Notes: generated by a model not told the origin, from the letters alone. Counted from the first letter of the stretch, positions 9,201-17,449 are shown. The stretch: DNA of 36,267 nucleotides from an uncultured cyanobacterium (GCA_903858015.1 CAIOGZ010000003.1:1-36267); one strand, 5' to 3'. Made by a program: numbers and translations.

Positions 9201-12200
9201 GTGAACCCGGCGTGTAGGCCTGATCGACGATGCCGTCGCGATCAAGATCGCCGGTATTCGTGAAGATGCTCAGCCGTTGGGCGTTAGTGGCCAGAAGACC
9301 TGCCTTCTGGGCAGCGGTGGCACTTCCTGCCGCCGTGAGCAGGGCAGAGACCCGAGCGGTTTCATCGGGATCGAGAAAATCATTGCGATCGTCACCCTCA
9401 CCAGCTGCCAAAATAAAATTTTCGCCATTGAAAGAGAACGTGGCCAAGCCATCCGGCATCACCAGGCCATACACGTCGTGGTTGCTGGCAGGCGTATAGC
9501 CGCCATTGGCATTGTCTTCGGTATCAACAGCCGGATCACTGAAGCTCACCACGGTGAAAGCATTACCGCTGGCGCCCTCGCCGCCGAAATCGTTGTCGTA
9601 GTTGATGACAACGGCGCCGTCGTCCCGCAGGGTGAGGCCCTCGGGCTTGTCGTAGCTGAGCGTGCCGCCCACGGAAGGCAGGTTGAATAGTTCCACCTTG
9701 TTTGCCAGCTGGATGCCAGCGGCAGCCAGACGATCGGCGCTCGAGGCGTTGTAGACACCATTCACCAGGGTGAGGCTGTTGTCGAGCAGCTCGGGGCTGG
9801 CCACGCCGATCGCGTCCAGCCAGCTCGCGGTGCCCGTTACACCGGCTTTGGCGGTGACCATCACACTCAGCTCACCCAGCTCCACCTGGCTGGTGGGAGT
9901 GCTGACAGCTTTGTGGATCTGGTCGGCGATCAGGAAGTAGCTGTACTTGCTGGTGTCGTAACCGCTGACACCCGTCAGGTAGCTGCTGATATCAACGATG
10001 CCGGAGGATTCCTCGTCATTGGTGATGAAGTTGGGATTCGTGGCGCTCGTGCCCCCGAACAGGACCGGATTGTGCTGCGCCAGCTCCACCAGCGTGTCGG
10101 TGGTGGGGTTGTAGCGCCAGATCTTCGCCAGGCGCTCGTTGCCGCCGGGATCTTCCTGCAACAGGATCGAGCCGTCGTCGGCCACGGTCATGTTGTCCAG
10201 CATCACCTGGCCTTCGCTGCCGTTGAGCAGCATCTTCACGGTACCGCCGAGCTCCGGACTGGCGGGGTTGGTGAACTCCAGCGCCCACAGCCGGCTGGCA
10301 CTTGTGGACGTGGCCGTGGTGACGAAATAGAAGCTCTTGCCGTCCTTGCTCCAGGCCCCATCTTCCGGCCGCAGCCAGTTGGTCACACCGGCGGCAATGC
10401 TCTCGCTGTTCAGCGTGGCGCCGGTTTTAGCCTTGACATCACCCAGATTCACCAGCTCAAAGCTGCCGACGCCGCTGCCATTCAGCCCCAGGCCCGTTTC
10501 ATTCGGGCTCGCCAGGTTGCCCAGCTCGGTGTTGGTGGTGCCAGTGGAGTTGACGCGAACGCCATAGGTGGTGCCACCGGCTAGGCCGGCCTGCTCAATC
10601 GCATTACCGGTGCTGGTTTTATTGCCCACATACACATACACCTGGCCGTTGGTGATCGTGTCATCCAGATTCACCACCACGGTCTTCGCCTGGGCCAGGG
10701 GATTGGCCACCACGTTCTCGAACGAGAGGTTCCCCAGGCTCGCCAACTCATACACCTTGCCGGCATCGCTGCCCGTGAGCACATGGGCAAAGGCACGACC
10801 CTCAGCTCCATTCTCCTCACCCGTCAAATAGATGCGGCCGTCGTAGCCCGTTGTGCCGTTGCGGAAGGCACTGGCCGCCGCCAGATCACCAGAACAGAAG
10901 CGCGCAAACGCCGTGGTGGTGCCGCTCGTCCAGCTGCTGCCGTCGGCGCTGGCCATGTACAGATCAGTGGCACTAGCGAGGAAATCCTTGCCACTCACCA
11001 CGGCAAGCGTCTTTTTATCGATCGTCAGGTCCGACACATAGGCACCCTTCGAGCCATGGGCCCGCACATCACCGGCGGTATTCCCCAATTCATGGTTCAC
11101 AACCACCCGCAGCGTGCCGTCGCCGTTATCCATCACCCCGATCCCATCGGGGATGCCATTGAAGCGATAGCCGTTGTTACCAAGTTCACCCGCATCAATC
11201 ACTTCGCGGAACACCGCACGCCCCTCTGTTCCCACCAGGAACGCCTGGGCCGGCAGGGCGGTTTCGCCCACCTGGCTGGCGAGGGTGAGCGGCAGGGTGT
11301 TGGTGGCACCACGCAGATCCACCTCATACACGCTCTTGAAGCCGTTCAGCAGCCGGCTGCTGTCGCGCTCCATCACCAGGAAGACGCCGCGGCTGGCGTC
11401 GTAGGTGACATCGCCGATCTTGTCCTGGCCGCTGCGGCCACTGAGCAGGTACAAATGCTCCTTCTGCGCAGCACCCGTGGCGGGATCGATGGCCAGGATG
11501 CGGGTGAGCTGCGATGGACTGCGCTCGGCGGCAACAGCATCGCCATTGCTGTCGATATCCAGCGGGCTCTGCATGAAGGCGTAAAGCAGGCCGTCCTTGC
11601 TGTTGAAGGCCATGCCTTCGATGCCGCGGTTGGCCCAGCGGTTGCCGTAGATGGCCGGCAGGCTGTCGATCGTTTCGGCGCCGATCACACTGCCATGCTG
11701 GGCCTGAAGCAGGGCTTTCTGGCCAGCGGGGATATACCGCTGGATCAGGTTACCAGTGCTGAAATCAAACAAACCAATTTGGCCGCGATATTCATCACCC
11801 ACCGCAAAAACCTTGCGGCTGACGCCGCCGATGGTGGCGGTGAAGACGGAGATGGTTTCCGAATCGATGCCGAAGGGGTCGTAGGCGAGGTTCTGGTTGG
11901 CGGCATCCACCGGGATCTCATCTTTGCCCTGCAGCTGCGGTAGGCCGGTGAGCGCCGTGCCATCGGCACGCTTCAGACCAATGATGCCAAGCTCGCTCAC
12001 CGCGCCCGTGGCACGGTTGATGCCGAGTTTGTAGATGGAAGGCTGAAAATCTGGGTCGAGGAACTGCCGTTTGCCGGCTGTCAGTGTGCCATTTGGACCA
12101 CGATCGGTGATCGAGTAATAGATATCAAGAGCCTGACCATTGATGGTTTCAACACCATCAAACCAGAGGCCGGAGAGGCCGCCTGCCTGCACGCCGGCAG

Positions 12201-13050
12201 GAAGGTTGGCGGCGCCTGCGGCATAGCTCAGGGTGTAGCTGAAGTTTTTAGCCGTGGCCAGGCCCCGGTCCCAATCCTGGATTCCCGCCGAGAAGATGGT
12301 GGTGATCGCAGGCGTGGCCGTGCTGATGTCGAGCACGGCGATGGCGTTGTTCTCCTGCAGCGAGATGAAGGCCGTGCGGCCATCGGCCGTGATGGCGATG
12401 GCTTCAGGTTCGATGTCCTGGGCCAGGGTGGTGGTGACCCCGGCTTTGCCGGTGATGCGGATGCCGCGGTTGCTCAGCTCGGCCTTGCGGTTATTCCAGG
12501 CGCTGAAATCAACGGTCTGGACTTGGGCCTGGCCAGGCGCTACGGGGGTGGTGGCCAGATAGCCAGTGGTGTCGATCAGCGAGATCGAACCCACCGGATC
12601 AATGGTGTAAGTGGTATTCGGTTCAGCTTCGTTGGTAACCAGCAGTTTCTTGCCATCGGCACTGAACTTGACCATGTCGGGCAAGGCGCCGACGTTGACG
12701 GTGCTGAGGTGAACCGGCAGCGCGGGATTGGTCAGGTCATAAAACTGAACAAAACCGTTATCGGTCTTGACACTGTTCTGCACGGCAACCGCCAGCAGCT
12801 TGCCGAACACAGCCACGCTCTGGAGGGTCTGGCCGCTGACGGAAGGAATGGCCTTGGCAACGATCTTGGCCGCAGCCGGATTGCGCAGATCGCTGACCAC
12901 AATCGCGCCTGAGCCACCGCCAACTGTGTACAGATGGCCGGAAGCCGCGTTGTAAGCAGAAATCTCAGCGTTTGCACCCTGGGCGGCCATGTTGAGAACG
13001 CCGCTCACCGCATCAACAGAGGGGTTGAGCAGCGAAAAAGTGAGTGACAC
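6229..13050 (-). CDS. Giant mosaic secreted phosphatase: choice-of-anchor-I / phytase-esterase / PhoX-like / 5'-nucleotidase / RTX
   Basis: This is a 2273-residue protein with a GTG start at 13050 and AAGG just upstream. Domains read in order: residues about 1-260, a beta-propeller of choice-of-anchor-I type; about 270-580, esterase-like activity of phytase (YYSITDRGPNG); about 590-1010, a PhoX/DUF839-like part (VVNHELGN, YLTGEENGAEGR near 741, QEDPGGN); about 1040-1400, the rest of the first propeller; about 1410-1700, a metallophosphatase (LLHLSDGE near 1415, GGDNF, GNHEFDLG near 1512, MAHLQQ near 1649); about 1730-1950, a 5'-nucleotidase C-terminal domain; about 2010-2273, an RTX beta-roll and type I secretion tail. 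Two enzymatic domains appear nested inside the propeller. The metal-site blocks are not canonical: DGE replaces D-x-H, and AGSNT stands where GHTH is usual. It resembles the large atypical cyanobacterial alkaline phosphatases. It likely acts outside the cell on organic phosphates, and the Pho-box-like site upstream fits phosphate control. Confidence 0.85.
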   Translation of the reverse strand: MSLTFSLLNPSVDAVSGVLNMAAQGANAEISAYNAASGHLYTVGGGSGAIVVSDLRNPAAAKIVAKAIPSVSGQTLQSVAVFGKLLAVAVQNSVKTDNGFVQFYDLTNPALPVHLSTVNVGALPDMVKFSADGKKLLVTNEAEPNTTYTIDPVGSISLIDTTGYLATTPVAPGQAQVQTVDFSAWNNRKAELSNRGIRITGKAGVTTTLAQDIEPEAIAITADGRTAFISLQENNAIAVLDISTATPAITTIFSAGIQDWDRGLATAKNFSYTLSYAAGAANLPAGVQAGGLSGLWFDGVETINGQALDIYYSITDRGPNGTLTAGKRQFLDPDFQPSIYKLGINRATGAVSELGIIGLKRADGTALTGLPQLQGKDEIPVDAANQNLAYDPFGIDSETISVFTATIGGVSRKVFAVGDEYRGQIGLFDFSTGNLIQRYIPAGQKALLQAQHGSVIGAETIDSLPAIYGNRWANRGIEGMAFNSKDGLLYAFMQSPLDIDSNGDAVAAERSPSQLTRILAIDPATGAAQKEHLYLLSGRSGQDKIGDVTYDASRGVFLVMERDSSRLLNGFKSVYEVDLRGATNTLPLTLASQVGETALPAQAFLVGTEGRAVFREVIDAGELGNNGYRFNGIPDGIGVMDNGDGTLRVVVNHELGNTAGDVRAHGSKGAYVSDLTIDKKTLAVVSGKDFLASATDLYMASADGSSWTSGTTTAFARFCSGDLAAASAFRNGTTGYDGRIYLTGEENGAEGRAFAHVLTGSDAGKVYELASLGNLSFENVVANPLAQAKTVVVNLDDTITNGQVYVYVGNKTSTGNAIEQAGLAGGTTYGVRVNSTGTTNTELGNLASPNETGLGLNGSGVGSFELVNLGDVKAKTGATLNSESIAAGVTNWLRPEDGAWSKDGKSFYFVTTATSTSASRLWALEFTNPASPELGGTVKMLLNGSEGQVMLDNMTVADDGSILLQEDPGGNERLAKIWRYNPTTDTLVELAQHNPVLFGGTSATNPNFITNDEESSGIVDISSYLTGVSGYDTSKYSYFLIADQIHKAVSTPTSQVELGELSVMVTAKAGVTGTASWLDAIGVASPELLDNSLTLVNGVYNASSADRLAAAGIQLANKVELFNLPSVGGTLSYDKPEGLTLRDDGAVVINYDNDFGGEGASGNAFTVVSFSDPAVDTEDNANGGYTPASNHDVYGLVMPDGLATFSFNGENFILAAGEGDDRNDFLDPDETARVSALLTAAGSATAAQKAGLLATNAQRLSIFTNTGDLDRDGIVDQAYTPGSRSLRIYDSKGNAVFDSGVALENLANARGIYPVNDREDAKGVEPEMVEVFTTNGRTYAFVALERSTTSMAAIFDVTNPYAPVAVDPILFPGAKRVEGITFLTSATNAARSVIASSEDNDVVSVVDFPIPYRLQLLHLSDGEAGLLASQTAPYLAALVDGYDNTYANTLILAGGDNFIPGPFLNGGTDLSVRDELNAVSGSTISLAPSTNHPIAAVDIAIHNLIGVEASTIGNHEFDLGSRVFRDSFTPGSGWVGAQFPYLSANLEFSADADLNPRFTNTAATAGLEEAAAQKGRIVPSAVVTKNGEKIGLVGATTQIIEKISSTGGVEVKGFKGDGSEVDDMALLASQLQPVIDDLISQGVNKVILMAHLQQIANEKALAPLLRGVDIILSAGSNTRLGDSNDQAVAFPGHAANFADTYPLVTQGADGAPTLIVNTDNEYTYLGRLVVDFDAQGRIIPSSVDPLVSGAIAATAANVAKAWNVSEAQLATTAFADGTKAENVQDLTDAVQAVIASKDGQVWGFTKVYLEGERAFVRSEETNLGDLTADANLAYAKKIDPSVLISLKNGGGIRSQIGSIDVVSGAKQPPLANAAANKPEGAVSTLDIENSLRFNNNLSLVTVSASKLKELLEHGIALYPNQGRFPQVGGLAFSFDLTRLAGSRILNLVIQDSQGNDLDVVVRGGVLVGDPDRTFRMVTLNFLASGGDSYPFPTDAAANRVDLFNPTAPLTGAATFSGDGTEQDALAEYLKANHGTASKAYNEPETAAAQDLRLQNTALRSDEVIDVKVGSSGADDSFTSESIKQQGFDGKNDVLFTGAGADQVDVASLSGFANKIFTGSGHDAIYAGSRDLITGGSGDDEIWAIDGDGNRLSGGLGNDTFIIGSLTNRALGGAGDDKFYVLEGAGSNHLNGGAGADQFWLVSEIGDHPASKQFVMDFQLGADKVGLAGVAFSSLIFSQVGADTLLKVAGVEVGHFTNISAASLNNQANFAGLS

Positions 13051-13102
13051 GCCTTAGGGAACGCATTTATTTAGACGAATCAAGCAAGGCGCCGCCAGGC
13101 CC

Positions 13103-13132
13103 CGGCTAAGAAAGCGTTAACAAATGGCAAAG
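13103..13132 (-). promoter_or_regulatory. Candidate Pho box (three 8-mers, 11-bp period)
   Basis: On the minus strand the site reads CTTTGCCA-TTT-GTTAACGC-TTT-CTTAGCCG. These are three imperfect copies of the cyanobacterial PhoB-type octamer (CTTAACCT-like), each separated by exactly 3 bp. The site ends 53 bp before the GTG start of the giant phosphatase. The spacing is exact but the octamers are imperfect, hence the moderate confidence. Confidence 0.5.
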
Positions 13133-13272
13133 GCGTGACAGGGCTAACCTGCTGATGTATGCCACAACACCTGGCCCTGCAGGCGGCCCCGATCAGGCGG
13201 GAATCGCCTTTGCCAAGGCCTAGGCCGTGGTTCGGTAGCGGGCGCGGGGACAGCTATTGGGGCAGCCAAGCT

Positions 13273-14007
13273 TCAGCTCCCCACGATGTTGATCGCCCGG
13301 GCGGCAATCAGCGCCATGGTGACCAGGGAAATGGCACTCTGGACCAGCATCAGCAGCTGGGCGCGGGCGGTGAGCGGCACGGCGCCGGTGGGACTGAAGG
13401 CCGTGGCAGTGCAGTAGGCAAGGAAGAGGTAGTCGAGAAAGCTGGGCCTCCAGGCGGCGCTGAGTTCGGAAAAATCCTGCTGGGGGAAGTGCCAGTCGGG
13501 ACGCGGCCCAAGGCCTGGCCTGGGGTCGGGGATGCGCATCCGGGCCTCCGGGCCACCCCGGTCGGCATGCCAATAGGTGAGGGCGAAGACCACCACATTG
13601 GTAACCCAGAGGGCACCGCCGGAGGCGAGCAATTCGATCGCGCTGAGCCGATCACCGCCAAACAGCATCCCCCGGATCAACAGGGTGAGATTGGCGGCGC
13701 CAAGGCCGATCACCGCGGCCCCAAAGCCCCAGAGCAGCCGCCGCTCGATCCGCACCCAGGGCTGGCGGCCGCCCGAAACGGCCACCGCCAGCAGGGGCAC
13801 CACCGCCATGGCGGTGATCGCACAGTCGAGCCCTATCGGAAAGAGGCGGAAGCGGTTGGGCAGGCCCACCAACAGGGCCGCCATCACCAGCACCGCCAGC
13901 AGGGCGGGCCAGCGGGGTTCGATCGCTGGGCTGGGGACCGGAGCGGCTTGGGGCCCGCTGGCGGCTGGGGGCCCGCTGGCGGCTGGGGGGCGGGGCAGCG
14001 GCGGCAA
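13273..14007 (-). CDS. Multipass membrane protein of unknown function
   Basis: This protein has about 244 residues. The N-terminus is Pro/Ala-rich (PPAASGP repeated twice) and is followed by hydrophobic segments near 33-48, 60-78, 92-112, 128-144 and 200-240. The C-terminal pair around FLDYLFLAYCTATAFSPTG and the helix after it look like a pore-loop or two-helix ion-channel arrangement. There is no selectivity-filter motif such as GYG, so I do not call it a channel. The start is uncertain: the listed start is a TTG, the frame stays open further upstream towards the acyltransferase gene, and an internal ATG lies in the first membrane helix. It sits on the same strand about 50 bp after the acyltransferase gene, and the two may be co-transcribed. 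I cannot name its family. Confidence 0.6.
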   Translation of the reverse strand: MPPLPRPPAASGPPAASGPQAAPVPSPAIEPRWPALLAVLVMAALLVGLPNRFRLFPIGLDCAITAMAVVPLLAVAVSGGRQPWVRIERRLLWGFGAAVIGLGAANLTLLIRGMLFGGDRLSAIELLASGGALWVTNVVVFALTYWHADRGGPEARMRIPDPRPGLGPRPDWHFPQQDFSELSAAWRPSFLDYLFLAYCTATAFSPTGAVPLTARAQLLMLVQSAISLVTMALIAARAINIVGS

Positions 14008-14060
14008 GGGGGGCGTGGCTGGGGGGCAGCGCCATGCTGAACAACGCCGGGCTGAACCGG

Positions 14061-15419
14061 CTAGCGCCTGAAGGGCTGAGCCAGGGGGCCGGTGGCCACC
14101 GCGCCAGCCTGGCCGAGCGAAGCCGAAGCCAGGATCACCAGAGCCAGGACAGGCAACACGATGGCAGCAGCATCGCCCCGCAACAACTGCGGCCCCAATC
14201 GGATCAGCACCATCCAGGGAACGATCAGGCCAAGAACCAGCAGCAGTTGGCGGGGCAGGCGCAGCAATCGGTGCGTGATCGCATCACTGAAGGCCAGCAG
14301 CGGCCGATACAAGCGCAGGGCCGGCTGCTCGAGCCAATGAAACGACAGCCAGGCCATGATTGCTGTGATTACGGTACTGAGCAGCAGCAGCACAATGGGA
14401 TTGCGCAGGGCAAGCTGCTGGCGCAGGAGTTGCTGCACGGGCCAGCAGTAGAGAGCGATGCCATAGGCGAGATTGCCAGCCTGCTGCAGCAACGGCGGCA
14501 TCGCCCAGGGCCGGGTGGCGGCATAGACCACCAGATAGGCCCCAAAACAGGCGAAAGCGGCGGACAAATGGCCCAGCAGGGCAAAGCCGATCAAGGCTGC
14601 CAAACTGATCTGGGCCAGATGGCGGCTGAGGCCAAAGCGGCTCACCAGCCCCTGCATCACGATCCCGGCCGAGAAGTAGGGCAGAATCTGGACCAGCTGG
14701 GGATCGAGGCCGAAATGGTGCGGGACCAGCACCACCGCCAGGCTGAGGCTTGCGAAGCCCACCGCCAACAAACCCAGCGAAGGTAAGACCAGATAAAGGC
14801 AAAGCAGCAACAGCAAAGTTCGCAGCCCATCCTGCAGGGGCCAGAGCGAGCCATTGACCACCGTGGCCAGCGAACCGGGATGGTCGAACACGCCGAGCAG
14901 CGGTGCATCGGCAAGCGAAGTGAGGGAGTGGAGGATGTAGGAAAGCCACTGACCCCTGGCCAGGTAGGCGGCGGGGCCTAGCCCGCTGGCAAGCGGACCG
15001 ATCACCAGGGCCGTGACCAACACACAGACCACAAAACCGGGAAGGATGCAGACCCCTAGACGGATCAACAAGCGGTTAATCGAGCGCTCGCGCCGCAAAA
15101 AACCTGCTAGCCAATAGCCGCTGGCGATAAAAAAGAGCGCCATGCCATAAAAAGCAGCCGTTGCATGCCGAGCGGCAGGAAGGGCGGTGATCGGATCGGC
15201 GGCCAGGGTATCGAAGCTAATCAGATAGGCATGGGAAATCAACAGGGAAGCGGCCGCGAGCAGGCGTAAGCCTGCAAATCCGGGCAGTAAATGCAGACCA
15301 ACCTCCGCAGCGCTGGCTGGCGAGGGCGCCGTTCGAGCAGGAGGCCGAGGCGCCGCCGGATCAGGAGAGCGGCCGGCAGCCGACGCGAGCGCAAGGGCGA
15401 GACGTTCAAGACGAAGCAT
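14061..15419 (-). CDS. Acyltransferase-3 family membrane protein (OafA-like)
   Basis: Hydrophobic protein of about 452 residues from the ATG at 15419; a TTG at 15461 would add 14 residues. Family marks of membrane acyltransferase 3 are visible: FAGLRLLAAASLLISHAYLI, with the conserved Arg and His about ten residues apart in the first helix; FFIASGYWLAGFLRRE; NGSLWPLQ, matching the N-x-x-LW-x-L block; and YGIALYCWPVQQ, near the family's SYGIYLWHWP block. About ten membrane helices are visible. The C-terminus has two additional hydrophobic segments after the usual end. The family moves acyl groups, commonly acetyl, onto sugars of surface or exported polysaccharides. It is divergent from the GT2 synthase gene, so acylation of that polymer is a reasonable inference but not shown. 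Confidence 0.85.
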   Translation of the reverse strand: MLRLERLALALASAAGRSPDPAAPRPPARTAPSPASAAEVGLHLLPGFAGLRLLAAASLLISHAYLISFDTLAADPITALPAARHATAAFYGMALFFIASGYWLAGFLRRERSINRLLIRLGVCILPGFVVCVLVTALVIGPLASGLGPAAYLARGQWLSYILHSLTSLADAPLLGVFDHPGSLATVVNGSLWPLQDGLRTLLLLLCLYLVLPSLGLLAVGFASLSLAVVLVPHHFGLDPQLVQILPYFSAGIVMQGLVSRFGLSRHLAQISLAALIGFALLGHLSAAFACFGAYLVVYAATRPWAMPPLLQQAGNLAYGIALYCWPVQQLLRQQLALRNPIVLLLLSTVITAIMAWLSFHWLEQPALRLYRPLLAFSDAITHRLLRLPRQLLLVLGLIVPWMVLIRLGPQLLRGDAAAIVLPVLALVILASASLGQAGAVATGPLAQPFRR

Positions 15420-15745
15420 GGAACAATTCGAGGGTTTCCAGCAGGTGGTCAAACTAGGCAATCAAGGCTGGATTAGAGCAGACAATACAAATCCGACCTC
15501 AATGTGCTTGCCATCCGCTCAGGCCGCGACACAAACGGTTCAGTTGTGCTGAACAGCCCTACAAGCCACCAAGCCCAACCATAGGCTTCTGCGAGCTGAT
15601 TTGATTTTGCCAACAGGCGAGCTGATCAGATTTTGCGAACAAAAAACCGCTCTGTTTCCAGCAGCGGATCAGCAGTCGGCAAGCTGATCCGCCGTACGCA
15701 GACCATGCCTAACCACCCAAGCCCATCCCCCCATTTCCGCTCCAC
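15420..15745. promoter_or_regulatory. Divergent intergenic region with 26-bp direct repeat
   Basis: This 326-bp region lies between the divergent acyltransferase and GT2 genes and should hold both promoters. A 25-bp unit at 15591-15615 recurs at 15617-15641 with 22 of 25 bases the same (GCGAGCTGAT, then GATTTTGC and AACA). A partial third match (GCAAGCTGATC) lies near 15679. No credible gene was seen here. The repeats could be binding sites for a regulator of the polysaccharide unit. Confidence 0.45.
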
Positions 15746-17443
15746 ATGTCCCAGATTTTTGTGCCCGCCCTGCCCGGCCAGCAACAGCGCATCCTGCGGC
15801 TGTTGATCCTCTCCTGGGTGGTGGGCACCATGGCCTTTTGGTGCTGGTTTAGCCAACCCGGCGCCCAGGTGAGCCTGCAGGGAAGCCTGATCAATGTGGG
15901 CCTGCTTCTGTATGTAACGGGCCTGCCTGTGTGGCCCTTCTACCTGCTGATGCGGATGCAGAAAGTACGCGAGGATCTCGTGGTGCCCCCCCAGCTGCGG
16001 GTGGCGATGGTGGTAACCAAAGCCCCCTCCGAGCCCTGGCCGCTGGTGGAAAGCACCCTAGTCGCGATGCTGGAGCAAAGTCCTGACCATGCTACTTGGC
16101 TAGCGGACGAACATCCTGCTGAACAAACGCTGCAATGGTGCCAACGCCATGGGGTGATGGTGTGCAGCCGCCATGGGGTCGAGGCTTACCACCGGCCCAG
16201 TTGGCCGCGCCGAACCCGCTGCAAAGAAGGCAATCTCGCCTACTTCTACGACCACCACGGCTACGGGAACTACGACGTCGTCGTGCAGCTTGATGCTGAT
16301 CACCGCCCCGAGCCCGGCTATCTGGCGGCCATGCTGAAGCCGTTAGCGGATCCTGACGTGGGCTATGTGGCAGCCCCTTCGATCTGTGATGCCAATGCTG
16401 CCGCTAGCTGGGTGGCACGCGGCCGCCTCTATGCCGAAAGTGTGCTGCACGGACCGATGCAACTCGGTTTCAATGGCGGCTGGGCTCCCCTCTGCATCGG
16501 CAGTCACTACGCAGTTCGTACCCGGGCCCTGCGCCAAATCGGCGGCCTGGGCCCTGAACTGGCCGAAGACCACTCCACCACCCTGCTGATGAACGCCCAT
16601 GGCTGGCGCGGTGCCTTTGCCCACGGGGCGATTTGCCATGGCCTCGGGCCAGAGCGCTTTGAAGATGGCATGGTGCAGGAATATCAATGGTCCCAAAGCC
16701 TTACCACAATCCTGCTAACGCTCTGCCCAGCGGTGCTGCGGCGCCTACCGGCCCAACAACAGCTGCAGTTTCTCTACTCTCAGATCTACTATCCGCTGCG
16801 GGGATTACTAAGCCTCTGCGCCCTCGGCTTGCCGGCGCTGGCCCTGCTCTTGAATCGGCCCTGGATGCGGCTGCACTACCCATCCTTTCTGCTGCTAAGC
16901 GGCCTGCAGATGGTGATCACGATCCTGCCGATTGTGTATGTACGGCAGGCGGCCTTGCTGCGGCCAAGCACAGCACCGCTGCTGTCCTGGGAGATGGCAT
17001 TGTTCGAACTCAGCCGCGGTCCCTGGATCCTGGCCGGCGTTACCAGTGGGCTGCTGCAATGCCTGCAGCAGCGCAGCGTTGAATTTCGGGTCACCAATAA
17101 ACACGGCCAAGCGGCGCCGCTACCGCTGACCTATTTGCTGCCCTATGCGCTGCTCACCCTGGTCGGCGCCGGCGTGGCGCTGGTGGCCGGGGCCGGAGCG
17201 ATAGCGGCCAAGGGTTATGTGTTGCTCACCTTGGTAGCCACCTTGATGCTGGCAGCGACGGCGCTGATGATCACCATCCTCAGCCAACGCGGCGGCACCC
17301 ATTCACTGCGCTCCTACCTACCCCATTACCTGATCAGTGGCGGTGGTGTGCTGCTCACCCTCGGCAGCGCCCTACTGCGCCGCCAGGAGCTGTTGGTGCC
17401 CCTGGGCAGCGCCGGCGCCGGCGCCGTTGCCACCCCCTTCTGA
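15746..17443 (+). CDS. Processive family 2 glycosyltransferase (polysaccharide synthase)
   Basis: 565 residues. Membrane helices near 18-36 and 48-68 precede a cytosolic GT2 domain at about 80-320. At least six more hydrophobic segments follow at about 340-550. Catalytic marks are DAD at 183-185 inside VVVQLDADHRPEPGYL, ED at 274-275 in ELAEDHSTTL (the acceptor-base region) and QEYQW at 311-315, where cellulose and chitin synthases have QxxRW. The Arg of that motif is Gln here. There is no PilZ domain. The overall plan matches cellulose-synthase-like enzymes that polymerise a sugar nucleotide and push the chain through the inner membrane. The sugar cannot be told from the sequence; the neighbouring GH26 gene hints at a beta-mannan or mixed glucan type. 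The next gene starts 7 bp after its stop. Confidence 0.88.
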   Translation: MSQIFVPALPGQQQRILRLLILSWVVGTMAFWCWFSQPGAQVSLQGSLINVGLLLYVTGLPVWPFYLLMRMQKVREDLVVPPQLRVAMVVTKAPSEPWPLVESTLVAMLEQSPDHATWLADEHPAEQTLQWCQRHGVMVCSRHGVEAYHRPSWPRRTRCKEGNLAYFYDHHGYGNYDVVVQLDADHRPEPGYLAAMLKPLADPDVGYVAAPSICDANAAASWVARGRLYAESVLHGPMQLGFNGGWAPLCIGSHYAVRTRALRQIGGLGPELAEDHSTTLLMNAHGWRGAFAHGAICHGLGPERFEDGMVQEYQWSQSLTTILLTLCPAVLRRLPAQQQLQFLYSQIYYPLRGLLSLCALGLPALALLLNRPWMRLHYPSFLLLSGLQMVITILPIVYVRQAALLRPSTAPLLSWEMALFELSRGPWILAGVTSGLLQCLQQRSVEFRVTNKHGQAAPLPLTYLLPYALLTLVGAGVALVAGAGAIAAKGYVLLTLVATLMLAATALMITILSQRGGTHSLRSYLPHYLISGGGVLLTLGSALLRRQELLVPLGSAGAGAVATPF

Positions 17444-17449
17444 GGCCGC

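Noticed and set aside
10783-11943. Plus-strand open frame of 386 codons
   Set aside because: It is antisense to the PhoX-like and phytase-like domains of a well-supported gene, with no recognisable motif of its own.
13217-13226. Palindrome GGCCTAGGCC as an operator or attachment site
   Set aside because: It is a single copy, only 10 bp long in a GC-rich stretch, with no matching half-sites nearby.
13159-14040. Plus-strand open frame of 293 codons rich in Gly, Gln and His
   Set aside because: It is antisense to a protein with clear membrane helices; its low-complexity composition is typical of a shadow frame.
14034-14786. Plus-strand open frame of 250 codons rich in Gln and His
   Set aside because: It lies opposite the acyltransferase-3 gene and mirrors its Leu/Trp codons; no family resemblance.
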